Made by a program: the position numbers and the translations under genes. The notes beneath the pieces were generated by a model. The model was given only the letters and a program-made list of their open reading frames with translations, did no database searches and was not told the DNA's origin. From JBGVMW01 sp045122835 (GTDB lineage: Bacteria; Bacillota; Clostridia; Lachnospirales; Lachnospiraceae), in contig JBGVIB010000202.1 of NCBI GenBank assembly GCA_045122835.1, forward strand, positions 1-13,192: a DNA stretch of 13,192 bases, read 5' to 3'. How positions within the stretch are numbered: position 1 is the stretch's first letter; each line of letters opens with the position of its first letter. Shown one piece after another: positions 6,331 to 13,192 of the stretch.

Positions 6331-6365
6331 GAATTATATAAAACAGATAAAGGAATATTAAAACT

Positions 6366-7616
6366 ATGATGCAGAGTGTGAAAAATAAAGTGAAGTTAGC
6401 CACAAGAGGTTGCAGGCCACTTTATCGCGGGTTACAGATAGTGTGGGAGATTGCCCACAAAATCGACTACGCAATTATTAGAAAAACTTGTAAGGTAGAC
6501 AAAAAGCTGGTACTGTTCGAAGCCTACAATGGAAGACAGTACGCCTGCTCACCAAGAGCCTTGTATGAGCAGATGCTGCGGGATGATGCTTATAAGGATT
6601 TTCATTTTGTATGGGCATTCAAAGATGTAAAGAAATACAAATGGCTTCGTGACAACCGGAACACAACAGTGGTGGAGATGAAATCAAGACCTTATCGTAA
6701 GATACAGACCAGTGCCGGTTATATTATTACCAATTCCATTCAGCTAGGTTATTTCCGTCGATCGGAAGAACAGGTTATGTTACAGACATGGCATGGCACA
6801 CCACTTAAGCGTTTAGGCTGTGATATTGAAATAGACTGTGAAAACGTCAGCACAGCAGAGAAGATTCATAAGCGCTATTCCACAAGATCCAAGGAATATA
6901 CACATATGATTTCGCCATCCGCTTTTTGTACAGAAAAATTAACGTCTGCTTTTGCGTTAAAACAGAACGGCAAGGAAGATATTATGATAGAAAAGGGCTA
7001 TCCAAGAAATGACAGGCTGATAAATGCCACGCCACAGGACATCAGCCGGTTAAAGAAGGAATACGGCATACCGGAAGGAAAAAAAGTAATTCTCTATGCA
7101 CCAACATACCGGGATAACCAGAAGGGAAAGAAGCATACAGGATTTTCTTATGAATTAAATTTAGACTTTGACCGTTTTTTAGAAGCTATGGGACCGGATG
7201 TGGTAATTTTGTTCCGTACCCATTATTTTGTGGCAACCAGATTTGATTTTAGCAAGGGTGATGGCAGAATTATTAATGTGTCAGAGGTAGATGATATTAA
7301 TGAATTGTATTTAATGAGTGATTTGTTAATTACAGATTATTCCAGTGTGTTCTTTGACTTTGCCTGCCTGAAAAGACCGGTTGTACTGTATATGTATGAT
7401 TTAAAAGAATATCAGACTGCAATCAGAGACTTTTACATTGATTTGAAGGAGTTGCCATTCCCGATTGTGGAGACGCAGGATGCCTTAGAGGACATGGTGA
7501 TAAAGCAACTTACCCGGTTTGAATATGATGATAAGTATTTAATATTTAATAATAAGTTCAACTACTTAGAAGATGGGCAAGCATCAAAGCGTGTGCTGGA
7601 TGTGATTATGAAGTAA
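6366..7616 (+). CDS. CDP-glycerol glycerophosphotransferase family protein (TagB/TagF type)
   Basis: This 416-residue protein falls in the TagB/TagF family, membrane-associated enzymes that transfer glycerol-phosphate (or ribitol-phosphate) from CDP-glycerol to a lipid-linked or glycan acceptor in teichoic acid synthesis. Diagnostic blocks are present: QTWHGTPLKRLG with the key His143, the GYPRNDRL block, LYAPTYR, FRTHYF, and TDYSSVFFDFACLKRPVVLY beginning at 323. The N-terminus is basic (KNKVKLATRGCRPLYRG) and may contact the membrane surface. Length is close to the ~380 of Bacillus TagB, so it could add the first glycerol phosphate (priming) while the larger fusion downstream extends the chain; this division of labour is inferred. 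AGGA at 6351-6354 is the ribosome binding site; Met at 6369 is an alternative. The acceptor cannot be read from sequence. Confidence 0.88.
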   Translation: MMQSVKNKVKLATRGCRPLYRGLQIVWEIAHKIDYAIIRKTCKVDKKLVLFEAYNGRQYACSPRALYEQMLRDDAYKDFHFVWAFKDVKKYKWLRDNRNTTVVEMKSRPYRKIQTSAGYIITNSIQLGYFRRSEEQVMLQTWHGTPLKRLGCDIEIDCENVSTAEKIHKRYSTRSKEYTHMISPSAFCTEKLTSAFALKQNGKEDIMIEKGYPRNDRLINATPQDISRLKKEYGIPEGKKVILYAPTYRDNQKGKKHTGFSYELNLDFDRFLEAMGPDVVILFRTHYFVATRFDFSKGDGRIINVSEVDDINELYLMSDLLITDYSSVFFDFACLKRPVVLYMYDLKEYQTAIRDFYIDLKELPFPIVETQDALEDMVIKQLTRFEYDDKYLIFNNKFNYLEDGQASKRVLDVIMK

Positions 7617-7617
7617 G

Positions 7618-7643
7618 CTATGAGGGTACTGAATAGTTACGAT
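7618..7643 (+). repeat. Short intergenic repeat, copy 3 (26-bp perfect duplicate)
   Basis: Identical over 26 bases to 6305-6330. It begins one base after the stop codon of the tagB-like gene and fills much of the 53-base gap before the permease gene. Confidence 0.9.
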
Positions 7644-7669
7644 ATAACTTGTTAAATTGAGAGGAAATT

Positions 7670-8446
7670 ATGAAAAAATATATTGATAATTTTAGGCAGT
7701 ATAAGTTTTTATTATCCCAGTTGGTAATGAAAGGTATCAAATTAAAGTACCGCCGTTCTGTTCTGGGTATTTTCTGGTCCTTGTTGGAACCGCTTTTGAA
7801 CATGATTGTTCTTACTATAGTATTTGGTACATTGTTTGGCTATAACGAAAAAAGCTTTGCTGTGTATGTATTGACAGGTAGATTATTATACTCATTTTTT
7901 TCACAGGCAACAAAGGCTGCCTTAAAATCGATACGTTCCAATGCGGCAATGATACGGAAGGTTTATGTTCCCAAATACTTGTATCCGTTGTCTGCAACCT
8001 TGCATAATTATGTGACATTTTTACCATCATTACTGGTATTGTTTGTAGTTGCATTGATTCGTGGAGTATATCCAACAGTATATCTGCTACAGATTATTTA
8101 TCCATTAATACTGCTGTTGGTGTTAACATATGGCATCGGTATGATTCTGGCAACTGTAGGCGTATTTTTCAGAGATATTGAATATCTGTGGTCAGTAGCC
8201 TTAACACTCATTATGTATGCATGTGCTATATTCTACCAGCCTGCAAAAATTGAAGCCAGTGGATTTTTCTGGATTTTGAAATTTAATCCGGTGTATGCAA
8301 TTATTAATATGTTCCGTTCAGCGGTATTTGGTGAATTGATGAATTCGTGGTATACAACTTATGCTACTATTTTCAGTGTTGTGGCGTTAATCATAGGACT
8401 TCTGGTGTTTAAGAAAAATCAGGATAAATTTATTTTGAATTTGTAA
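7670..8446 (+). CDS. ABC-2 type polysaccharide/teichoic acid export permease (TagG-like)
   Basis: This 258-residue membrane protein is the permease half of an ABC exporter of the TagG/Wzm/KpsM kind, which moves a lipid-linked glycopolymer from the cytoplasm to the outer face of the membrane. The N-terminal amphipathic stretch (1-30, KLKYRRSVLG) leads into about six hydrophobic helices (about 31-57, 66-82, 112-132, 139-165, 176-190, 229-247). Family marks include FWSLLEPLLNMIVLTIVFG, FFRDIEYLW (about 166-174) and FNPVYAIINMFR (205-216). GAGAGG upstream fits the start. The ATPase partner starts about 95 bases downstream. Length is typical for the family (about 260-275). Confidence 0.9.
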   Translation: MKKYIDNFRQYKFLLSQLVMKGIKLKYRRSVLGIFWSLLEPLLNMIVLTIVFGTLFGYNEKSFAVYVLTGRLLYSFFSQATKAALKSIRSNAAMIRKVYVPKYLYPLSATLHNYVTFLPSLLVLFVVALIRGVYPTVYLLQIIYPLILLLVLTYGIGMILATVGVFFRDIEYLWSVALTLIMYACAIFYQPAKIEASGFFWILKFNPVYAIINMFRSAVFGELMNSWYTTYATIFSVVALIIGLLVFKKNQDKFILNL

Positions 8447-8540
8447 TAGTTCGGAAGGTGGGAATTTTATGTGCATAACTGCATTTTGTGAATGACACCT
8501 TGTGGATAGGTATTTAAAAATAGATGTTGTGAGGTTTAAG

Positions 8541-9278
8541 ATGGATAAAGTTGCATTAAAAGTAGATGATGTCAGCATGAAATTTAACCTGAGCAAAGAA
8601 AAGGTAGACAATTTCAAGGATTATGTTATTAAAATGATAAAAAGAGAGTTGCGATATAATGAATTCTGGGCATTGCAGAACGTTAGCTTTACCATAAATC
8701 AAGGGGATCGTGTGGGTATCCTTGGTTTAAACGGTGCAGGAAAAAGTACCCTGTTAAAAGTGATTGCAGGAGTATTTAAGCCGACCTCCGGTACTGTTAC
8801 AAAGAATGGAAAAATCGCACCACTGTTAGAGTTAGGAGCAGGATTTGAGTCACAGTATACAGGGGCAGAGAATATTTACCTCTACGGTGCTGTGTTAGGT
8901 TATACAAAAGAGTTTATTGATCAGAAATTTGATGAAATTGTTAAATTCTCAGAGCTTCAGAAATTTATTAATGTTCCGGTTAAAAATTATTCTTCGGGAA
9001 TGCGTTCCCGTTTAGGTTTTGCTATAGCAACAGCGGTAGAGCCGGAAATCTTAATCTTAGATGAGGTATTGTCAGTAGGTGATGCCAAGTTCAAGAAAAA
9101 GAGTGAAAAAAAGGTTATGAATATGTTTGACTCCGGTGTAACGGTGCTGTTCGTATCCCATTCCCTTGCGCAGGTGAAGCGCCTTTGCAATAAAGCAATG
9201 ATTTTAGACAAGGGTAAGCTGATTGCATACGGAGATATTGAAGAAATAGCTGCACAATATGAGGAAATGATTCAGTAA
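8541..9278 (+). CDS. ABC transporter ATPase for polysaccharide/teichoic acid export (TagH-like)
   Basis: This 245-residue ATPase powers the preceding permease. Walker A GLNGAGKST is at 62-70, the signature YSSGMRSRLGFAIA begins at 150, Walker B ILILDE at 170-175, and the switch His is at 207 (FVSHS). The extended N-terminal segment before the core (KFNLSKEKVDNFKDYVIKMIKREL) is typical of the TagH/Wzt/KpsT group. The protein ends soon after the nucleotide-binding domain, so the C-terminal substrate-binding or wall-facing extension of Bacillus TagH and some Wzt proteins is absent; recognition of the polymer end is then not expected from this subunit. The ATG at 8541 has GAGG six bases upstream; an in-frame GTG at 8502 gives a longer form without a good site. 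An ATG TGC mini-frame at 8470 is not coding by any evidence. Confidence 0.92.
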   Translation: MDKVALKVDDVSMKFNLSKEKVDNFKDYVIKMIKRELRYNEFWALQNVSFTINQGDRVGILGLNGAGKSTLLKVIAGVFKPTSGTVTKNGKIAPLLELGAGFESQYTGAENIYLYGAVLGYTKEFIDQKFDEIVKFSELQKFINVPVKNYSSGMRSRLGFAIATAVEPEILILDEVLSVGDAKFKKKSEKKVMNMFDSGVTVLFVSHSLAQVKRLCNKAMILDKGKLIAYGDIEEIAAQYEEMIQ

Positions 9279-9320
9279 ATATGTTTTTGATTGCTACGGA
9301 CGCAACAGAATGAGAGGAAC

Positions 9321-9347
9321 GATTGAAAGAATTGTATTCTTTCAATC
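9321..9347 (+). repeat. 11-bp perfect hairpin
   Basis: GATTGAAAGAA (9321-9331) pairs with TTCTTTCAATC (9337-9347) around TTGTA. The left arm can also pair with TTCTTTTCAATT at 9372-9383, allowing one bulged base and one G-T pair, so two folds compete. Confidence 0.75.
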
Positions 9348-9378
9348 AGAACTTTGTGCTAAAACATAAAGTTCTTTT
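9348..9378 (+). terminator. Possible weak terminator or attenuator hairpin before tagD
   Basis: AGAACTTTGTG (9348-9358) pairs with CATAAAGTTCT (9365-9375) with one G-T pair and a six-base loop, and TTT follows. The AT-rich stem makes a full terminator doubtful; it may instead set the level of the downstream genes. Confidence 0.4.
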
Positions 9379-9418
9379 CAATTAAAATGTTGCTTAAGCA
9401 GCAGAAAGAGAGGAAAAA

Positions 9419-9808
9419 ATGAAAAAAGTAATCACATACGGAACCTTTGATTTATTACATTATGGTCATGTGAATTTGCTGCAGCGTGCTAAGGAGTTAG
9501 GTGACTATCTTATAGTGGCACTTTCTACAGATGAATTCAACTGGAATTCCAAGCAGAAAAAATGCTATTTTACTTATGAAGAAAGAAAACGTTTGTTAGA
9601 AGCTATCCGATATGTGGATTTAGTAATACCGGAAGAAAACTGGGAACAAAAGATTGAGGATGTAAAAGAATTTAAGGTAGATACCTTTGTGATTGGTGAT
9701 GACTGGGAAGGAAAGTTTGATTTCCTGAAAGAGCATTGTGAAGTGGTGTATCTGCCTAGAACACCGGAGATTTCCACTACACAGATTAAGAAGGATTTAA
9801 AGAAGTAA
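9419..9808 (+). CDS. tagD: Glycerol-3-phosphate cytidylyltransferase (TagD-like)
   Basis: This 129-residue enzyme should make CDP-glycerol from sn-glycerol 3-phosphate and CTP in the cytoplasm, supplying both glycerophosphotransferases of the cluster. The cytidylyltransferase fold is plain: GTFDLLHYGHVNLLQRA with HYGH at 14-17 (the HxGH nucleotide-binding motif), and the C-terminal RTPEISTTQIKKDL at 114-127, equivalent to the RTxGISTT signature of Bacillus TagD. Length equals the family norm (about 130). AGAGAGG stands close before the ATG. A related cytidylyltransferase with another alcohol phosphate is possible, but the TagB/TagF genes on both sides support glycerol. It lies 140 bases after the ATPase gene. 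Confidence 0.93.
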   Translation: MKKVITYGTFDLLHYGHVNLLQRAKELGDYLIVALSTDEFNWNSKQKKCYFTYEERKRLLEAIRYVDLVIPEENWEQKIEDVKEFKVDTFVIGDDWEGKFDFLKEHCEVVYLPRTPEISTTQIKKDLKK

Positions 9809-9839
9809 GGTAAAAGAAAGGCAGCGGATTGGGATAGTT

Positions 9840-12719
9840 ATGGGTATAAAAGTAAGTATAGTACTTCCTGTTTATAATGTAGAAAAGTATCTCCGCCAGT
9901 GTTTAGACAGTATTTTCGTGCAGACATTAGATGAAATCGAAGTGGTTGCAGTCAATGACGGAAGTACCGATGGAAGCCTGGCTGTATTAGAGGAATATGA
10001 GAAAAAATATTCAGGCAAAATGCATGTGTACACAACAGAAAATCACGGTGTCAGCCATGCCAGAAATTATGGCGTGGAAAGAGCTGTTGGCGAATACGTT
10101 ATGTTTGTGGACAGTGATGATTTTATTAGGGAAGACATGTGTGAAATTTTGTATGAGAAGGCAGTTACAGATGGTAATGACTTGGTATGCTGCGGTCGCT
10201 ACAATATCTATAGTGACGTGGATTTGCAGGATAGTTCCAAGGCATTGGAGGTCCCATTAGAGCAGAATTTCCAGTTGAAGGATAGAAAATTTGAACTGAC
10301 AAAGATTTCCCCATTTCCATGGGATAAGCTGTTCAAACGTGAGATTTTTGACAAGTACAAGTTTGTGGAAAATCTTCGTTTTGAGGATCTTCTGTTTATT
10401 TATACAGTAAGCAGCCAATGTAAAAGCATCGGATATGTAAGTGATTATCTCTACTATTATCGCAGAAGTAATATGAGCAGCTTCTTAAATACCTTTAATG
10501 AGGCAACCCTTGATTTGTTCCGTTCTTATGACCATTTAGTAAGCTTTTATAAAGAGCATGGTATTTTTGAAGACTATAAGGTAGAAATCGAGTACATTTG
10601 TATCCGCCATGTGTTCTTCCGTTTCTTAAATATGTTTGACCCGGCAGATTACAAGAATTCTTATAAAGAAAAAAATATGTATATTAACAAGGCATTTTCC
10701 TGGTTAAATGAGAATTTTCCAAACTGGACGGAGAACCATTATTATAGGTATTCTTTAGCTGGAAGAACAAAGATATATAAGAAGCGTTTAACCAGCCGCT
10801 GTAAAATGAAGAATTTTGTATTCATAAGTAAATATTTTCCGGCAGCAGTGCCAAATTATATGATTTCCAAGAAAAATACAGACTTACAGGTAAAGAATCT
10901 TAAGAAGCGTTTTAAGAAACTGAAACGTAAGAATCCGGCAGCAGTAAGATATGCGAAATGTTATAAGAAATATTCCGTTGATGACAAGGCAATTTTATTG
11001 GAGTCTAAGCATGGTGAGGATTTGGCTGGTAATATTATGCGAATCCTTCTTACTTTAAATGCACCGGAATACAACAGCTATCGTATTTATCTGGCTGTAA
11101 AGACAGCGTATAAGGACCGGGTTCAGAGCATGCTTGATATGTATGGTTTAGAAAACGTGAATCTTGTCCTTATGAAAGAACAGGAATATGTAAAGCGGTT
11201 GGCATCTGCAAAATATTTAGTGACAGATACCAGTTTCCCAACTTACTTTGTAAAAAAGGAAGAACAGGTATACTTAAATACCTGGCATGGAACGCCATTA
11301 AAATACATGGGAAGAATTGTACCGGGCAGAGAATATGGACAGGGAAATGTACAGCGTAACTTTGCCATTGCTGATTATTTATTATATCAGCAGAAATTTT
11401 CCCAGAAGGTATTTATTGAGGATTATATGATTGACCAGTTATTTGACGGTCAGGTTATGTTATCCGGTTATCCACGTAACTCTGCATTTTTCGAGACAAC
11501 CAGATATGAAAATATCCGCAAGGACTGTGGATTTAAGAAAGAACAGCAGGTAATTGTATATATGCCTACCTGGCGTGGTACCTTAGACCAGCAGGAAAAT
11601 TTAAGACAGGTAAAGGAAATTGTAGATTACATTGATGAATTAGACAGGAAGTTAGATGATAACCAGATATTTGTGTTAAAGCTTCATCCATTTGTTAAGG
11701 ATGCAATTGACTGCAGCTGCTATAAACACGTTATTCCATTCCCGACAGAATATGATACTTATGATTTCCTCAATGCTTCCGATATGTTAGTAACAGACTA
11801 CTCCAGTATTATGTTTGACTATGCGGTGTCGAAGAAACCAATTGTACTTTTTACATATGATAAAGAAGATTATCTTGCAACAAGAGGTATTTATGTAGAT
11901 TTTGATAAATTAGACCTTCCAATGGTATCCACAGTGGATGAGCTGATTGCAGAAATGAAGAAGCCTCATGAATTTTATGAATCATTCTATCAGGAGTTCT
12001 GCCCGTATGACAGCGCAGAAACAGTCAAAGAAGTCTGTGATCTGTGGTTAAAAGGACAGACTCCAAAGTTTGAGTTAGTAGATTATCATGCAGATAGACA
12101 ACGTAACATATTAGTCTGCACCCATTCCTTTAAGGATGAGGAACGTGCCATAGAGTTAATTCAGGATATCAATGATTACAAAGGTCCTGAAAAATGTTAC
12201 CTTGCAGTCAGTGCAAAGGCAGTAAAGCCGCAGACAGAAATGCTTGCCGGATTAAGTAAGGATGCCGGTTACATTGCCCTTGACAGTATGATTACTGACA
12301 CGGTGTTTGAAAAGAGTGCTATCTGGCTTAGAAGACTACTAAAGATTCACTTAAAGAAGACCTTGAACAACATGTATGCCAGAGAGTATACAAGGCGTTT
12401 TGGACATGCGAAGTTTGAGAAAATCGTTGTATACAATCCAAGCAATGCCAACGTGGTAAGTACCTTGCTGCAGACTGAGGGTGAAAAGCTGTTTGTAATG
12501 ACTAACTTCAATACAAACTCTTACCTCACAAAGGGAAAATATGCAGCCAACATCAATGCTATGACAGCGGATTTAAAATATTTTGATAAAATATATGTAA
12601 CAGAAAATGTAATTGCCAATGTAAAGAATGTAAAGAAGCTTATGAATACCGGTAAGGTAGTTCAGATTCAAAGTGAAGCATTTACAATCGGAAAACTGTT
12701 GAATGGAGGTGTAGAGTAA
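9840..12719 (+). CDS. Fusion of GT2 glycosyltransferase and TagF-type glycerophosphotransferase with extra C-terminal domain
   Basis: This 959-residue cytoplasmic-face enzyme joins three parts. Residues 1-330 form a GT2 glycosyltransferase (VSIVLPVYNVEKYL, ND at 39-40, DSDD at 91-94). A strongly basic linker near 345-385 (KKRFKKLKRKN) could lie on the membrane. Residues 385-750 form a CDP-glycerol:glycerophosphate transferase domain with NTWHGTPLKYMG (His483), GYPRNSAF, MPTWRG, LHPF and TDYSSIMFDYAVSKKPIVLF (from 652). Residues 755-959 are a further alpha/beta domain whose FEKIVVYNPSNANVV and LKYFDKIYVTENV segments recall the first half of a GT-B glycosyltransferase fold, without a second half. 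The enzyme could add a sugar and a glycerol phosphate alternately, giving a glycosyl-glycerol-phosphate chain; this is inferred. The start follows a GGGAT-type weak site; the next gene begins at the base after the stop. Confidence 0.9.
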   Translation: MGIKVSIVLPVYNVEKYLRQCLDSIFVQTLDEIEVVAVNDGSTDGSLAVLEEYEKKYSGKMHVYTTENHGVSHARNYGVERAVGEYVMFVDSDDFIREDMCEILYEKAVTDGNDLVCCGRYNIYSDVDLQDSSKALEVPLEQNFQLKDRKFELTKISPFPWDKLFKREIFDKYKFVENLRFEDLLFIYTVSSQCKSIGYVSDYLYYYRRSNMSSFLNTFNEATLDLFRSYDHLVSFYKEHGIFEDYKVEIEYICIRHVFFRFLNMFDPADYKNSYKEKNMYINKAFSWLNENFPNWTENHYYRYSLAGRTKIYKKRLTSRCKMKNFVFISKYFPAAVPNYMISKKNTDLQVKNLKKRFKKLKRKNPAAVRYAKCYKKYSVDDKAILLESKHGEDLAGNIMRILLTLNAPEYNSYRIYLAVKTAYKDRVQSMLDMYGLENVNLVLMKEQEYVKRLASAKYLVTDTSFPTYFVKKEEQVYLNTWHGTPLKYMGRIVPGREYGQGNVQRNFAIADYLLYQQKFSQKVFIEDYMIDQLFDGQVMLSGYPRNSAFFETTRYENIRKDCGFKKEQQVIVYMPTWRGTLDQQENLRQVKEIVDYIDELDRKLDDNQIFVLKLHPFVKDAIDCSCYKHVIPFPTEYDTYDFLNASDMLVTDYSSIMFDYAVSKKPIVLFTYDKEDYLATRGIYVDFDKLDLPMVSTVDELIAEMKKPHEFYESFYQEFCPYDSAETVKEVCDLWLKGQTPKFELVDYHADRQRNILVCTHSFKDEERAIELIQDINDYKGPEKCYLAVSAKAVKPQTEMLAGLSKDAGYIALDSMITDTVFEKSAIWLRRLLKIHLKKTLNNMYAREYTRRFGHAKFEKIVVYNPSNANVVSTLLQTEGEKLFVMTNFNTNSYLTKGKYAANINAMTADLKYFDKIYVTENVIANVKNVKKLMNTGKVVQIQSEAFTIGKLLNGGVE

Positions 12720-13192
12720 ATGAAAGTGGGTGTAATCACATTTCATAGTGCGCACAATTATGGTGCCAGCCTTCAGACCTGGGCGTTACAGAAGGTGTTG
12801 AAAAACGAAGGGCATGAACCATGTGTCATCAATTACCATACAGAAGTAATTGATGATTTGTACGACCCCATCAAAGAGAAAACACCGGTAAAACGTTTTT
12901 TCAAAAAGATAAAGCTACGTTTCACAGCTAATGACAGTCTGGTCCGTGTAAAACGATATAATAACTTTATACAGGAGAATTTTAATCTGTTAGGGGATTA
13001 TCATTCTTACGAAGAACTGCAGGCAGGAGAACATAATTTAGATGCTTACATTACCGGTAGTGATCAGGTGTGGAATGATGCTCATATTGGAGGATATGAT
13101 CCGTCTTTTTATTTAGAATTTGCACCAAAGAACGCCATTAAGCTGTCCTATGCAGCAAGTACCGGCAGTGATTTTATTCCGGTTATGTATGC
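12720..13192 (+). CDS. Polysaccharide pyruvyl transferase family protein (3' end outside window)
   Basis: The first 157 codons are seen; the gene runs off the right edge. The ATG follows the TAA of the preceding gene with no gap, so the two are translationally coupled. The beginning MKVGVITFHSAHNYGASLQTWAL, the TGSDQVWN block (112-119) and LSYAASTGS (142-150) are the standard marks of the polysaccharide pyruvyl transferase family, which attach pyruvate ketals from phosphoenolpyruvate to sugars of exopolysaccharides, teichoic-type polymers or S-layer-binding glycans. A basic segment (RFFKKIKLRF, 59-68) follows the first unit. Expected full length is about 350-400 residues. It is the last visible step of the cluster and would add negative charge to the polymer. 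Not every member of this family has been shown to use pyruvate. Confidence 0.88.
   Translation, partial: MKVGVITFHSAHNYGASLQTWALQKVLKNEGHEPCVINYHTEVIDDLYDPIKEKTPVKRFFKKIKLRFTANDSLVRVKRYNNFIQENFNLLGDYHSYEELQAGEHNLDAYITGSDQVWNDAHIGGYDPSFYLEFAPKNAIKLSYAASTGSDFIPVMY

Larger units (their letters stand above)
6059..6365. other. Structured 307-base gap between the licD-like and tagB-like genes
   Basis: No coding region is seen. The gap contains a weak 6-bp hairpin (6111-6130), an inverted repeat copy (6144-6163), a 20-bp perfect palindrome (6165-6184), a long interrupted hairpin (6222-6269), an AT-rich 13-bp hairpin (6268-6296), and a direct repeat copy (6305-6330). No convincing promoter was found. 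AGGA at 6351-6354 is the ribosome binding site of the next gene. Confidence 0.7.
9279..9418. other. 140-base gap with tandem hairpins before the tagD-like gene
   Basis: No gene is seen. Two hairpins abut: 9321-9331 with 9337-9347, and 9348-9358 with 9365-9375. A 10-bp palindrome, TGCTTAAGCA, lies at 9391-9400, and AGAGAGG precedes the next start. No convincing promoter was found. Confidence 0.7.

Noticed and set aside
6061..6365. Riboswitch before the tagB-like gene
   Set aside because: The hairpins and palindrome match no riboswitch class I can recognise, and inverted repeats at the ends fit a mobile element better.
8502..8540. GTG at 8502 as start of the ABC ATPase
   Set aside because: No good ribosome binding site precedes it, while the ATG at 8541 has GAGG at six bases and gives the normal family N-terminus.

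Overview
The window looks like chromosomal DNA of a low-GC Gram-positive anaerobe of the Clostridia, most likely a gut Lachnospiraceae. This rests on the AT-rich composition, strong AGGAGG-type ribosome binding sites, a feoA-feoB-Cys-rich peptide iron operon, and wall-teichoic-acid-type genes assembled in a mixed glycopolymer cluster. The genus cannot be fixed from the sequence alone.

Region 1 (1-1106): a short leader, then one gene for a NUDIX-domain protein with a C-terminal winged helix (NrtR-like).

Region 2 (1107-3850): a ferrous iron uptake unit, feoA - feoB - small FeoB-associated cysteine-rich membrane peptide. It has a good sigma-A promoter before feoA. Two matching dyads (GTTAG-N6-CTAAC), one before feoA and one before feoB, are probably the operators of an iron-sensing repressor. 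An intrinsic terminator overlaps the feoA stop codon, so feoB may be controlled separately. A strong, probably bidirectional terminator closes the unit.

Region 3 (3855-5072, minus strand): a secreted parallel beta-helix protein, transcribed divergently from the glycopolymer cluster. Two near-consensus promoters stand back to back at 5135-5224.

Region 4 (5297 to the right edge, plus strand): a cluster for a cell-surface phosphate-containing polymer. In order it has a LicD-family transferase, a TagB/TagF-family glycerophosphotransferase, an ABC-2 permease and its ATPase (TagG/TagH type), a glycerol-3-phosphate cytidylyltransferase (TagD type), a 959-residue GT2 + TagF + extra-domain fusion, and the start of a polysaccharide pyruvyl transferase. 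Together these suggest that CDP-glycerol is made, polymerised onto a glycan, decorated with pyruvate and possibly a LicD-transferred phospho-group, and exported by the ABC pair. No lipid-linked initiating transferase is present in the window.

The gene-free stretches are unusually structured. A short repeat family (core CTGAATAGTTACGAT) recurs in several gaps. It includes a 26-bp perfect duplicate before the TagB-like and TagG-like genes and an inverted copy that, with its partner, brackets a 188-bp hairpin-rich element resembling a MITE. The gap before the tagD-like gene carries two abutting hairpins with a possible competing pairing. No tRNA, rRNA, CRISPR array, transposase gene or phage gene was seen.
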